Assembly (NCBI GenBank): GCA_946480965.1
Contig: CAMLMI010000096.1
Coordinates: 1-13,992 of the forward strand
Length of the DNA: 13,992 nt
Direction of reading: 5' to 3'
Source of the DNA: an uncultured Verrucomicrobiales bacterium
GTDB lineage: Bacteria > Verrucomicrobiota > Verrucomicrobiae > Limisphaerales > CANJSG01
Of the stretch, positions 6,864 to 13,992 are shown piece after piece (positions within the stretch are counted from its first letter, which is position 1; each line of letters begins with the position of its first letter). The notes beneath the pieces are model-generated. The model did not search any database. It was given only the letters and a program-made list of their open reading frames with translations, and was not told the DNA's origin. A program made the position numbers and the translations under genes.

Positions 6864-7876
6864 TCGTCGTTCTCAAACCCAAAATCAGCCGCAAGGACGA
6901 ACTCGCCGTCCTCAAGGAAATCAAACGCCTCGGCTACAAACCCCACGTCATGCGGGGCGTCGCCCGCACCGTCATCGGCGCCATCGGCGACGAGCGGAAA
7001 AACCAGAGCCTGGAGACCCTGACGACCTTCCCGCAGGTCGAGAGCGTCATGCCCGTGCAGAAGCGCTTCAAACTCGTTAGCCGCGAAGCCCATCCCTCCA
7101 ACGCCACCATCGCTTTGCCCAACGGCGTCGTGATCGGTGGCGACAAGGTCGTCATCATGGCCGGGCCATGCTCGGTCGAGAGCGAGAAGCAGCTTCTCAC
7201 CACTGCCCATGCCGTGGCCAAAGCCGGAGCCACCGTGCTTCGCGGCGGCGCGTTCAAGCCCCGCACGTCGCCCTATGAGTTCCAGGGCTTGGGCGAAAAG
7301 GGCCTCAAGCTCCTGGCCAAGGCCCGCAAGGAGACCGGTTTGGCCGTCATCACGGAACTCCTCTCCGAACAGCAGGCCGAGATGGTCGCGGAATACGCCG
7401 ATATCCTCCAGATCGGCGCCCGCAACGCGCAGAATTTCCAGCTCCTCATCGCCGCCGCCAAGACCGGCAAACCCGTCCTGCTCAAGCGCGGCCTCTCCAT
7501 GAAGATCGAGGAATGGCTCTTGGCCGGCGAATACGTGCTGGCGAACGAGAATCCCAATCTCCTCTTCTGCGAGCGCGGCATCCGCACCTTCGAGACCTAC
7601 ACCCGCAACACGCTCGACCTGTCCACGATTCCCATCATCAAGAAGGAGTCGCACTGCCCGATCGTGATCGATCCCAGCCAGGGCGCGGGCCGCAGCGATC
7701 TTGTCTTCTCGCTCTGCAAAGGCGCGGTGGCGATGGGCGCGGACGCCTTGCTCATCGAAGTGCATCCGAATCCGGCCGAAGCCTGGAGCGACGGCGCCCA
7801 ACAGGTCTCGCTGGAAGGCTTCGCCAAGCTGATGGACGAACTGAAGCCGTTCATTGCGGCGGCGGGGCGCAGCTAA
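6860..7876 (+). CDS. aroF: 3-deoxy-7-phosphoheptulonate (DAHP) synthase, type I-beta with N-terminal regulatory domain
   Basis: This enzyme condenses phosphoenolpyruvate and erythrose 4-phosphate to DAHP, the first step of the shikimate pathway, in the cytosol. The product is 338 residues, the same size as the Thermotoga maritima enzyme as I recall it. Residues 1-75 are the ferredoxin-like regulatory domain (MIVVLKPK through VARTVIGAIGDE), which in that family binds tyrosine or phenylalanine for feedback control. The catalytic barrel starts near 95. Cys104 in AGPCSVE, His265 in KKESHCPI, Glu300 in IEVHP and Asp311 in WSDG are the expected metal ligands. KPRTSPYEFQGLGEKGL, GARNAQNF, VLLKRG and CERGIRTFE are typical substrate-binding stretches. 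DPSQGAGR has Gln where I expect His in the Thermotoga protein. There is no chorismate mutase domain. Upstream lies the attenuator with its aromatic leader peptide, so both transcriptional and allosteric control are likely. Confidence 0.95.
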   Translation: MIVVLKPKISRKDELAVLKEIKRLGYKPHVMRGVARTVIGAIGDERKNQSLETLTTFPQVESVMPVQKRFKLVSREAHPSNATIALPNGVVIGGDKVVIMAGPCSVESEKQLLTTAHAVAKAGATVLRGGAFKPRTSPYEFQGLGEKGLKLLAKARKETGLAVITELLSEQQAEMVAEYADILQIGARNAQNFQLLIAAAKTGKPVLLKRGLSMKIEEWLLAGEYVLANENPNLLFCERGIRTFETYTRNTLDLSTIPIIKKESHCPIVIDPSQGAGRSDLVFSLCKGAVAMGADALLIEVHPNPAEAWSDGAQQVSLEGFAKLMDELKPFIAAAGRS

Positions 7877-8029
7877 AACGCTTCCGATTTCGTTAACGAT
7901 AATTTGAGACTCGTTGGTGCAGGATAACGGGAAAAATCATGGAGAAGGAAGGTTGACGGGCGATTTGCCGTCGATTTAGCGTTTGCCCGCAACAAGAGGT
8001 TTTTACCTCGGTTCCTCCTCAGACCGGCG
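7877..8029. other. Convergent intergenic region with two small hairpins
   Basis: This 153-base gap separates the convergent ends of aroF and the MMPL gene. GACGG (7955-7959) pairs with CCGTC (7968-7972). GAGGT (7996-8000) pairs with ACCTC (8005-8009) around TTTT; on the minus strand this reads as a small hairpin followed by TTGTT, a weak terminator candidate for the MMPL operon. I see no strong intrinsic terminator for aroF and no gene. Confidence 0.4.
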
Positions 8030-10750
8030 TCAAGTTTTCGGCTTGGCGTCGGTTTTTTTTGGTCCCGCCCAAGGAAACAGCTTCAGCAGCGCGGGCAAAA
8101 AGGTCAGCGCCACAACCATGCAGGTGGTCACACCCACCGACATGACAAAGCCGAGGCTGGAAATGCCCTGGTGATCCGCCACCAGCAGGCTGCCGAAACC
8201 CGCCACCGTTGTCAGTCCCGAGACCAGCACCGCCTTGCCCGTGCTCTTGGCCAAGAGGGCCGGGTTCCGTTCCTCCGCGTAGCGGTTGAGGATGTGGATG
8301 CCGTTGGTCACGCCGATGCCCACGACCAGCGGGAGGGTCATCACGTTGGCCGGGTTGAAGTGGAGCCCGCGCCACCCCATCAGGCCCACCATCCACAGGA
8401 AACCCATCCCCACGGGAACGAGCGCCAGCGCCAGGCAGGACAGGGAGCGGAAGTGGACAAGCACCATCGCGGAAATGGCCGCGAGAGAATACCAGGCCGC
8501 CTTTTCGTAGCTCTCCCGCAGCAGCGAGGTGTATTCGAGCAGCTGGACCGGCGTGCCCGTGATCGACGGGTTCACCGTGCGCAGCTCGTCCACGAACTCC
8601 TTCTGCGGCTCCCGTTCCCACACGTTCTTCTTCGGATAGACCATCAGCAGGTGTTTGCCGGTGCGGCCCACGAAACGGTCGCGCAGGGATCTGGGCAGGT
8701 CGGCGGCGGTCAGCGGGGAGTCCGCGTCCTGGTCCCGCAGGGCGGCGAAGGTGTTGCGGAGATCGGCGAAAAGCGCCGTCTGGAGCTCGGAGATCTTCAG
8801 CGCGGCGTCCGGGGTGCGCTCGTCGTTCAGGCGCACGCGGAGATCCTCCACCGCGCGGATCAGCGCCTCGACCTCGGCGAGGAGTTCCGGCTTCCGGGTC
8901 CGAACCTCCTCGGCCACCAGCCCGAGATAGCCGCGGAAGGACCAGAGCGTGCGGCTGAGGTCGTGCAGGTTGACCGGGGCGGGGTCCGGCGGGGCGAAGT
9001 GGAGATCCCGCACCAGCGACTTGATCTCCCGCACGCGGGCCAGCTTGGCCTCTTGGTCCACGCCGAGGTAGGCGGACATCGACTCCACGCCGAGCACGCT
9101 GGGCAGACGCTTGAACCGGGCCTCGAACTCGCGCGCCTCCTCCAGCGTGTCGGCCGCCATCACGCCGAAGATCACCGACTTGTCGGCCGAATGGATCAGC
9201 TTCTTCTGGAACACCACCGCCGGGAGCCCGGCCGACTGCATGTTCAGCAGGTTGTAGTCGAAGGTCACGTGGCGCGCCCCCGCGACCGCCAAGACCGTCA
9301 GGGCCAACGCCAGGCCCGCCGTCAGCCAGGGGCGTTCCAGCCACAGCCGCTCCACCCGGGCCCGGTGGTCCGCAGGCGGACGCTCGTGGTCGATCACGTT
9401 CTGCCGGCCGCGCAGCAGCATGGCGGGCAGCATCGTCATCATCGGCACCAGCGACAGCAGCAGGCCGCCGCCGCAGATGATGCCCATCTCCTGGATGCCC
9501 TTGAAGTCGGTGAAGCCCATGGCGAGGAACGCCGCCGCCGTGGTCAGCGCCCCGGTGAAGACGCCCATCCCCGTGTTCACCACCGCCAGGCGCATGGCTT
9601 CCTCCTCGTCCCGGCCCCCGCGCAATTCCTCTTCGTAGCGCGTCACCAGGTGAACGCCGAAGTCGATGGCCAAGCCGATGAGGATCGGCACGAAGACGAT
9701 CGTCAGGATGTTCAGGTGCCCCACCACCAGCGTGGTGAACCCCATCGTGTAGCCCACGCCCACGACGAGCGCCGCCACCGTCTTGAGCGGACGGCCCGTT
9801 TCCCGGTAGCCGAGGATGAAGATCAGCGCGCAGCCCACGAACGACAGCACCGACGCCTGGGTCGAGTCCTTCTGCGACTGCGCCATCTCGTCCACCTCCA
9901 GCACCGGTTCGCCGGTGAAGCCGACGTTCACCCCCGGCACCTCCACCTGCGTCTCGGCGATGAGCTGCCGCATCCGCAGCACGGCCGGGCGGTTCAGCCT
10001 GGCGCTGTGCGCGCGGGCGCTGACGAGGTAGAGCTGTCCGTCGGCGAAGGTGATATACGAGGCCTTCTCCGCCTCCTTGCCGCCGCCGAAGAGCGCCTGC
10101 ACGCCGGGCGAAGGCGGCACGCCGGGACGCTCCAGGGCCTCCCGCGACTCCTCCAGGATGCGCCGCAGCGCGGGCAACGCGCCGATCAGCGCCTCGTTCT
10201 CCGCGTTCGCCTCCCGCGCGGCCGAGCCGAACTGCCGGTTCACCATCTCGAAGAGCGAGACCAGGTTCGAGGTCTGGAGGAAATGGCCGATGAACGGACG
10301 GAAGGCCTCCAGCTGCTTCTTCAGTCCGTCCAGGTTCTCCTCCGGGGCGAAGAGCAGGGCCTTGCGCCCCATCATCCGCAGGTCGCCCTTGTAGAACACG
10401 TCGGCGAAGAGGTTCGTCTCCGATTCCAGCCGCGCGCCCAGCCGCTCGACGAACTGGCGGTTCCGCGAGAGCGACTCGCTCTCCACCACCACCACCATGT
10501 CGTTCTGCGCGGGGAACTCCTTTTTGAAGTCGAGATAGATCCGGTGGTAGTGCTTGTCCGCCCCCACCAGGTCCGAGCGGTCGGTCTGGAACCCCAGCTT
10601 CGCCACCGTGAACCACACGCAGAGCCCGAAGAGCAGCACCTGGCCCCAGATCCAGGGTGCCCGGTGCCGGAACACGTGGTCCGCCAGCCACCCCAGCCCG
10701 CGCGCCACCGGCGAATCGAAGGATGCGGCTTTCTCGGGGGGGAGATTCAT
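8030..10750 (-). CDS. MMPL/RND-family transporter, HpnN-like
   Basis: This is a large inner-membrane exporter of 906 residues with the two-fold MMPL architecture. A first helix (about 31-53) is followed by a large periplasmic domain (about 55-295) and five helices to about 446. A seventh helix (about 476-492) is followed by a second periplasmic domain (about 495-748) and five more helices to about 893. The TM4 motif GLAIDFGVHLVTRYEEE carries Asp363, a likely proton-relay residue. The matching segment of the second half, GIGVTNGIHILNRYAEE, has Thr815 instead. HpnN proteins carry hopanoids to the outer membrane, and MmpL proteins carry lipids; the lipid substrate here is inference. The start at ATG 10750 is 35 bases after the yebC stop, so the two are probably co-transcribed; the frame continues upstream over yebC. 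A run of eight A (minus strand, 8060-8053) sits near the 3' end. Confidence 0.88.
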   Translation of the reverse strand: MNLPPEKAASFDSPVARGLGWLADHVFRHRAPWIWGQVLLFGLCVWFTVAKLGFQTDRSDLVGADKHYHRIYLDFKKEFPAQNDMVVVVESESLSRNRQFVERLGARLESETNLFADVFYKGDLRMMGRKALLFAPEENLDGLKKQLEAFRPFIGHFLQTSNLVSLFEMVNRQFGSAAREANAENEALIGALPALRRILEESREALERPGVPPSPGVQALFGGGKEAEKASYITFADGQLYLVSARAHSARLNRPAVLRMRQLIAETQVEVPGVNVGFTGEPVLEVDEMAQSQKDSTQASVLSFVGCALIFILGYRETGRPLKTVAALVVGVGYTMGFTTLVVGHLNILTIVFVPILIGLAIDFGVHLVTRYEEELRGGRDEEEAMRLAVVNTGMGVFTGALTTAAAFLAMGFTDFKGIQEMGIICGGGLLLSLVPMMTMLPAMLLRGRQNVIDHERPPADHRARVERLWLERPWLTAGLALALTVLAVAGARHVTFDYNLLNMQSAGLPAVVFQKKLIHSADKSVIFGVMAADTLEEAREFEARFKRLPSVLGVESMSAYLGVDQEAKLARVREIKSLVRDLHFAPPDPAPVNLHDLSRTLWSFRGYLGLVAEEVRTRKPELLAEVEALIRAVEDLRVRLNDERTPDAALKISELQTALFADLRNTFAALRDQDADSPLTAADLPRSLRDRFVGRTGKHLLMVYPKKNVWEREPQKEFVDELRTVNPSITGTPVQLLEYTSLLRESYEKAAWYSLAAISAMVLVHFRSLSCLALALVPVGMGFLWMVGLMGWRGLHFNPANVMTLPLVVGIGVTNGIHILNRYAEERNPALLAKSTGKAVLVSGLTTVAGFGSLLVADHQGISSLGFVMSVGVTTCMVVALTFLPALLKLFPWAGPKKTDAKPKT

Positions 10751-10785
10751 CGTCAGCGTGGCGCGTTGCGGGAACCGGGTCCGGT

Positions 10786-11520
10786 TCAGGCCGGCTCGGG
10801 CAGCTCCGCGTTGGAATAGATCTCCTTCACGTCGTCGTGTTCTTCCAGGAGGTCGTGCAGCGTCTGGTAGGCGGCGATCTGCGCCGGGTCGTTCAACGGA
10901 GCGGTCAACGTGGCAATGGAAGCCACTTCCGCCACTTCGCAATGGATGCCTTTCGCTTCGATCGCCTTGTGGACGGGTTCGAACTGCGCGGGTTCGGTCA
11001 GGATCTCGTAGCCGTGTTCGTCCGCCTTGAAGTCCTCCGCCCCCGCCTCCAGCGCGATCTCCATCAGGGTGTCCTCTTGGGCCGACTCGCGCGCCACGAC
11101 GATCTGGCCCTTCTTGTGGAAGAGCCGGCTGACCGCGCCGGCGGCGGCGATGGTGCCGCCGTTCTTCGCGCAGATGCTGCGCAGTTCGGCGGCCGTGCGG
11201 TTGCGGTTGTCCGTGCTCAGCTCCACCAGCAGCGCCACTCCGCCCGGCCCGTAGATCTCATAGACCAGGTCCTCATAGACCGTGGTGTCGCCCTCGCCCG
11301 TGGCGCGCTTGATCGCGCGGTCGATGTTGTCGGCCGGCACGGAGGATTGCCGCGCCTTCAGCACGGCGGCCCGCAGGCGCGGGTTCAAGTCCGGGTCCGC
11401 CCCGCCGATCTTGGCGGCGACGAAGATCTCCTTGGACAGCTTGGCGAACATCTTGCCGCGCTTGGCGTCGATGGCGCCCTTGAAGGTCTTCACCTTCGCC
11501 CATTTGGAATGTCTGGCCAT
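10786..11520 (-). CDS. yebC: YebC/PmpR (TACO1) family protein
   Basis: The 244-residue product matches the family length of about 240-250. The N-terminus ARHSKWAKVK followed by DAKRGKMFAKLSKEI is the YebC hallmark, with Arg3 where Gly is usual. NPRLRAAVLKARQSSVPADNIDRAIKR, YEIYGPGGVALLVE and NRTAAELRSICAKNGGTI are further conserved stretches. The C-terminus is acidic (LLEEHDDVKEIYSNAELP). Family members were long annotated as transcription regulators; more recent work links YebC and TACO1 to helping ribosomes through proline-rich sequence, so its role in this cell is open. It sits between the ybjQ-like gene (91 bases upstream) and the MMPL gene (35 bases downstream) on the same strand. It is not next to ruvC or ruvAB, its common neighbours elsewhere. 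Confidence 0.95.
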   Translation of the reverse strand: MARHSKWAKVKTFKGAIDAKRGKMFAKLSKEIFVAAKIGGADPDLNPRLRAAVLKARQSSVPADNIDRAIKRATGEGDTTVYEDLVYEIYGPGGVALLVELSTDNRNRTAAELRSICAKNGGTIAAAGAVSRLFHKKGQIVVARESAQEDTLMEIALEAGAEDFKADEHGYEILTEPAQFEPVHKAIEAKGIHCEVAEVASIATLTAPLNDPAQIAAYQTLHDLLEEHDDVKEIYSNAELPEPA

Positions 11521-11557
11521 GTCGTTGAACGGTTCTTTGCCTCGGGAACCACGTCCC

Positions 11558-11617
11558 GCTCTCTCAATCGCACTCTGAATCTTGATCGTAATCTTCCGCT
11601 CGATCCTACGCTCAAGC
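11558..11617 (-). repeat. Degenerate hexanucleotide repeat, about ten units
   Basis: Read on the minus strand from 11617, the sequence falls into successive 6-base units: GCTTGA, GCGTAG, GATCGA, GCGGAA, GATTAC, GATCAA, GATTCA, GAGTGC, GATTGA, GAGAGC. All begin with G and five begin GAT, giving a loose consensus GATTNA. The array spans the ybjQ-like stop codon (11614-11612) and much of the gap to yebC. It looks like a decayed simple-sequence spacer. Confidence 0.5.
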
Positions 11618-11947
11618 CCGCTCCACGAACACCGCCGTGCCGTAGCACAGGACTTCCGTGACGCCGGCCGCGATCTCGTTCGCGTCGTAGCGCACGCCGA
11701 CGACCGCGTTCGCGCCCAGTTGCGCCGCGTGCGCCAGCATCTGCTGGAACGCGTCGTCCCGCGCCCGTTCGCACAGCTCGGTGTAGATCGAGATGTTGCC
11801 GCCGAAGATCGTCTGGAGCGACGCGCCCAGATTGCCGATCACCGACCGCGACCGCACCACGATGCCGCGCACGACGCCCATCGAACGGACAATGCGGTGC
11901 CCCGGCAGTTCAAAGGCCGTCGTGGTCATCGCGTGCGTATCGCTCAT
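11612..11947 (-). CDS. YbjQ family (UPF0145) heavy-metal-binding-domain protein
   Basis: The 111-residue product is close to the usual 103-110. The family core is visible: [13 protein letters not shown], then [20 protein letters not shown] and [16 protein letters not shown], ending GTAVFVE. Members form pentamers by homology and were proposed to bind metal; no function is established. I chose ATG 11947; ATG 11929 (MTTTAFEL) is an alternative closer to the conserved start, and neither has a ribosome binding site. It is the first gene of a minus-strand group with yebC and the MMPL gene, and is divergent from dprA with 141 bases between. Confidence 0.85.
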   Translation of the reverse strand: MSDTHAMTTTAFELPGHRIVRSMGVVRGIVVRSRSVIGNLGASLQTIFGGNISIYTELCERARDDAFQQMLAHAAQLGANAVVGVRYDANEIAAGVTEVLCYGTAVFVERA

Positions 11948-12053
11948 GGTCCGGCGATTCAAACGAAGCCCGCTGCGGGGCAGAAAGGAAAATCATCGGC
12001 CCAGCCGGGAGGGGGCGGGTGTGGATGATCTGCTGCCACGCGCAAACCAACCT

Positions 12054-12082
12054 TTGACAGACCGCCCGCCGCCCGACATATC
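12054..12082 (+). promoter_or_regulatory. Predicted dprA promoter, leaderless
   Basis: TTGACA (12054-12059) is a perfect -35 hexamer. At a 17-base spacer lies CATATC (12077-12082), a partial -10 hexamer. Initiation seven bases on would fall at 12089, the A of the dprA ATG, giving a leaderless message; consistently, there is no Shine-Dalgarno sequence before dprA. Prediction from sequence only. Confidence 0.5.
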
Positions 12083-12088
12083 CGGCGC

Positions 12089-13198
12089 ATGGACCCCAAG
12101 GAAGCGCTCGTCGCCCTCAACATGATCGAGCACGTCGGCCCCGTCCGCCTGCGCAAGCTGCTCGAACATTTCGGCGATGCCCCGTCCATCCTCGCCGCCT
12201 CCCGCCAACAGCTCCAGCTCGTCCACGGCATCGGCGAGGAAGTGGCCGAAGCCATTTGCTCCTGGGAAAAGGACGTCGATCTCGCCGGCGAGATGAAGCG
12301 CATCGAGGAGTTCCGTTGCACCATTCTCACCCAGGACGACGAACTGTATCCGCCCTCGCTCAAGGAGATCTACGACCCGCCCATCGTCCTCTACGTGAAG
12401 GGCGAACTCTCGACCAAGGACAGGCTCGGCATCGCGCTCGTCGGTTCCCGCATGGTCACGCCCTACGGCACCGACGTCGCGCGCAAGCTCGCCTACCAGC
12501 TCGCCCACATCGGCGTCACCGTCGTCAGCGGAGGCGCGCGCGGCATCGACACCGCCGCGCACCAGGGCGCGCTCCAAGCCAAAGGCCGGACCCTTGCGGT
12601 GCTCGGCACCGGCATCAACCTCGTCTTCCCGGCGGAGAACCGGGACCTCTTCCACCGCATCGTCGAGAGCGGCGGCGCGCTCATCAGCCAGTTCCCCTTC
12701 AACCGCAAGGCCGACAAGCAAACCTTCCCCATCCGCAACCGCATCGTCGCCGGCATGACCCTCGGCACCGTGGTGGTGGAGGCCAACCTGACCAGCGGCG
12801 CGCTCATCACCGCCAACATGGCCACCGACTACGGCCGCCAGGTCTTCGCCGTGCCCGGGCGCATCGATTCCCCGCGCAGCAAGGGCTGCCACGAATTGAT
12901 CAAGAAGGGCGCGAAGCTCTGCGAAGGCGCGGAGGACATCCTCAGCGAGTTCGAATACCTCTTCCCCTCCAGCAACCGTCCCGCCAGCGCCGCCGAGACC
13001 GGCGAACTCCCCACCATCGCCCTGAACGACACCGAGCAACGCCTCTACGATCTGCTCAGCGACACCGAAACCGGCATCGACGACCTCATCCAACGCAGCG
13101 GCCTCCCCAGCCCCACCGTGTCCGTGACGCTGCTGGGCTTGGAGATGAAGCGGCTGGTGAAGCAACTGCCGGGGAAGCTGTTTGTCCGGAACCGATAG
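12089..13198 (+). CDS. dprA: DNA-processing protein DprA
   Basis: DprA binds incoming single-stranded DNA in natural transformation and loads RecA onto it, in the cytosol. The 369-residue product is full length. Residues 1-75 are the N-terminal helical domain with a helix-hairpin-helix pattern (LVHGIGEEVAEAI). Residues about 77-290 are the Rossmann-like core: LVGSRMVTPYG (117-127), VSGGARGIDTAAHQGAL (146-162), LGTGINLVFPAENRDLF, FPIRNRIVAGM (213-223) and TSGALITANMATDYGRQVF. Residues about 312-369 form the C-terminal winged helix seen in many DprA proteins. The start at ATG 12089 agrees with the conserved N-terminus and a predicted leaderless promoter. Transformation genes often occur scattered; no other competence gene is here. 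Its stop lies only 9 bases from the stop of the convergent next gene, with no terminator hairpin between. Confidence 0.95.
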   Translation: MDPKEALVALNMIEHVGPVRLRKLLEHFGDAPSILAASRQQLQLVHGIGEEVAEAICSWEKDVDLAGEMKRIEEFRCTILTQDDELYPPSLKEIYDPPIVLYVKGELSTKDRLGIALVGSRMVTPYGTDVARKLAYQLAHIGVTVVSGGARGIDTAAHQGALQAKGRTLAVLGTGINLVFPAENRDLFHRIVESGGALISQFPFNRKADKQTFPIRNRIVAGMTLGTVVVEANLTSGALITANMATDYGRQVFAVPGRIDSPRSKGCHELIKKGAKLCEGAEDILSEFEYLFPSSNRPASAAETGELPTIALNDTEQRLYDLLSDTETGIDDLIQRSGLPSPTVSVTLLGLEMKRLVKQLPGKLFVRNR

Positions 13199-13207
13199 CC
13201 TTTCGAG

Positions 13208-13992
13208 CTAGTAGGACAATGCCCGAAGTTTCAGAAGCCCCCTCTTGGAGGCCGCATGGTTTCGATGAGTATCAAGCATCGTCTTAAACTCGTTCTTCAA
13301 GCCTTTGGCCATCGTGGAGACCGTTGAATCAGCGTCGTTCGCCAACTCGTCGAGGAAGAAGGTGCTGATCAATGCCCGTCGCCGTTGTCTTGTGAACGTG
13401 CTAGGGTTCCCGCTCAGCAACTCCTTCGCAAACAGAAGAAGGTTCAATTTTCCGGTGGAGCTTGTTTGGGCCAGAAGCGAGCGGGTGGACTTGTCCAAGT
13501 TCAATGACGGACTTGGTTCTTCCGACAGGAGGCTAGACCGGTCAAACAGCGTCTCGATCGCAGCACTTCGTTGGAAAGAATTCGTTGCAGCCAAGCCGAG
13601 CGCGAACTCCTCCATGCCGTGCGGCCCAGCATTCCAAAGCGCCCCATAGAAAATTGACCAGAGTCCTTTCTTGTCCGGGTAACGCTGTATTCTTGAACGG
13701 ATGGCCGCAACGGTCTCCGCCGGGCGATGCCGAATCGCAGCCAGCGTCGCGAGCAGTTCGTCTTGTTCCTCGGATTCGTCGTTGGGATCGAGCTGTGGCC
13801 AGATCATGGCTCCGGCTGATTCGGCTTCCGATCCCCAGCCGTCCAGAAGGTGGCGGGCGTTGGAACGATACTCCGAGGAAGCATTGGTCAATGCGAAGGC
13901 CAGATAGGGAATTCCGCCGGCGCCAATACGATAAATGGAGACCTCTGCAAAACGGATGAACGGGCTGCGGGGATGAGTGGTCGGAGAAGGGC
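13208..13992 (-). CDS. Unrecognised protein, 5' end beyond the window
   Basis: I do not recognise a family. At least 260 residues are visible. The frame stays open to the right edge, so a TTG near 13891 is unlikely to be the real start. The visible N-terminal part, SIYRIGAGGIPYLAFALTNA followed by SSEYRSNARHLLDGWG, has the spacing of a HEAT-type helical repeat. A later acidic stretch (DPNDESEEQDELLATLAAI) and predicted helices continue to the C-terminus, which is basic (KGLKNEFKTMLDTHRNHAAS). No signal peptide or membrane helix is seen in this part. Two sampled 60-base lines give 55-57% G+C against 67% in a dprA line, and codons such as TTG and TCT are more frequent than in neighbouring genes, which may mean a different origin or weak expression. 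It converges on dprA with 9 bases between stops. Confidence 0.7.
   Translation of the reverse strand, partial: PSPTTHPRSPFIRFAEVSIYRIGAGGIPYLAFALTNASSEYRSNARHLLDGWGSEAESAGAMIWPQLDPNDESEEQDELLATLAAIRHRPAETVAAIRSRIQRYPDKKGLWSIFYGALWNAGPHGMEEFALGLAATNSFQRSAAIETLFDRSSLLSEEPSPSLNLDKSTRSLLAQTSSTGKLNLLLFAKELLSGNPSTFTRQRRRALISTFFLDELANDADSTVSTMAKGLKNEFKTMLDTHRNHAASKRGLLKLRALSY

Noticed and set aside
6560..7801. Long minus-strand open frame opposite aroF
   Set aside because: It covers a well-recognised DAHP synthase and the attenuator, with low-complexity composition typical of an antisense shadow.
8053..8060. Run of eight T (A8 on the coding strand) as a programmed frameshift site
   Set aside because: It lies within the last dozen codons, and slippage would only change a short tail; a Lys-Lys coding run is a sufficient explanation.
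8171..10819. Very long open frame (882 codons) on the plus strand opposite the MMPL transporter gene
   Set aside because: It is antisense to a clearly recognised gene, rich in His, Arg, Gln and Val in patterns expected from complementing a high-GC coding strand, and shows no known domain.
12007..12024. G-rich stretch as a G-quadruplex
   Set aside because: Only three tracts of three or more G are present, followed by a GG, in a GC-rich intergenic region; too weak to claim.
13889..13891. TTG as the start codon of the right-edge gene
   Set aside because: The frame is open for a further 33 codons to the window edge and the upstream residues continue a HEAT-like pattern, so the gene is more likely cut by the edge.

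Overview
This window looks like ordinary chromosomal DNA from a GC-rich (roughly 65%), Gram-negative, diderm bacterium. LpxA implies lipopolysaccharide. Weak or absent Shine-Dalgarno sequences, a short primary-like sigma factor without region 1.1, a Thermotoga-type DAHP synthase and an HpnN-like MMPL protein together suggest the PVC/Verrucomicrobiota area. That placement is inference from gene content, not a search. I see no rRNA, tRNA, CRISPR array or insertion sequence.

Layout: (1) 3-809, the C-terminal part of a CNT-type nucleoside transporter, cut by the window edge. (2) 880-1896, a two-helix membrane protein with a TPR-like soluble domain. (3) a 330-base gap, then 2227-3240, an RpoD/SigA-like sigma factor that ends in a 12-bp intrinsic terminator shared with the convergent unit. 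(4) on the minus strand, lpxA (5036-4230) followed 35 bases later by a Tat-exported endonuclease/exonuclease/phosphatase-family protein (4194-3304). (5) divergently, 5171-6292, a response regulator with PATAN/DUF4388 and roadblock-like domains, overlapping by ATGA a small roadblock-like protein (6289-6663). (6) 6660-7876, a DAHP synthase gene (aroF) behind what reads as a complete transcription attenuator. (7) on the minus strand, ybjQ-like (11947-11612), yebC (11520-10786) and an HpnN-like MMPL/RND transporter (10750-8030), probably one transcription unit. (8) 12089-13198, dprA. (9) a lower-GC unrecognised gene running off the right edge (13992-13208, minus).

The most interesting signal is the 196-base stretch between the roadblock gene and aroF. 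It holds a -35/-10-like pair, a 24-codon leader ORF containing three Phe, two Trp and one Tyr codon, and four short segments that can pair 1:2, 2:3 or 3:4. The last pairing is a terminator hairpin with a seven-T tract, 32 bases before the aroF start codon. The leader stop codon sits just past segment 2, as the classical trp/phe attenuation model needs. Because the DAHP synthase also carries the ferredoxin-like regulatory domain of the Thermotoga type, entry into the shikimate pathway may be controlled twice: by aminoacyl-tRNA supply at transcription and by aromatic end product at the enzyme.

A second recurring theme is near-leaderless starts. Both dprA and the aroF leader peptide start about 7 bases after a -10-like hexamer.
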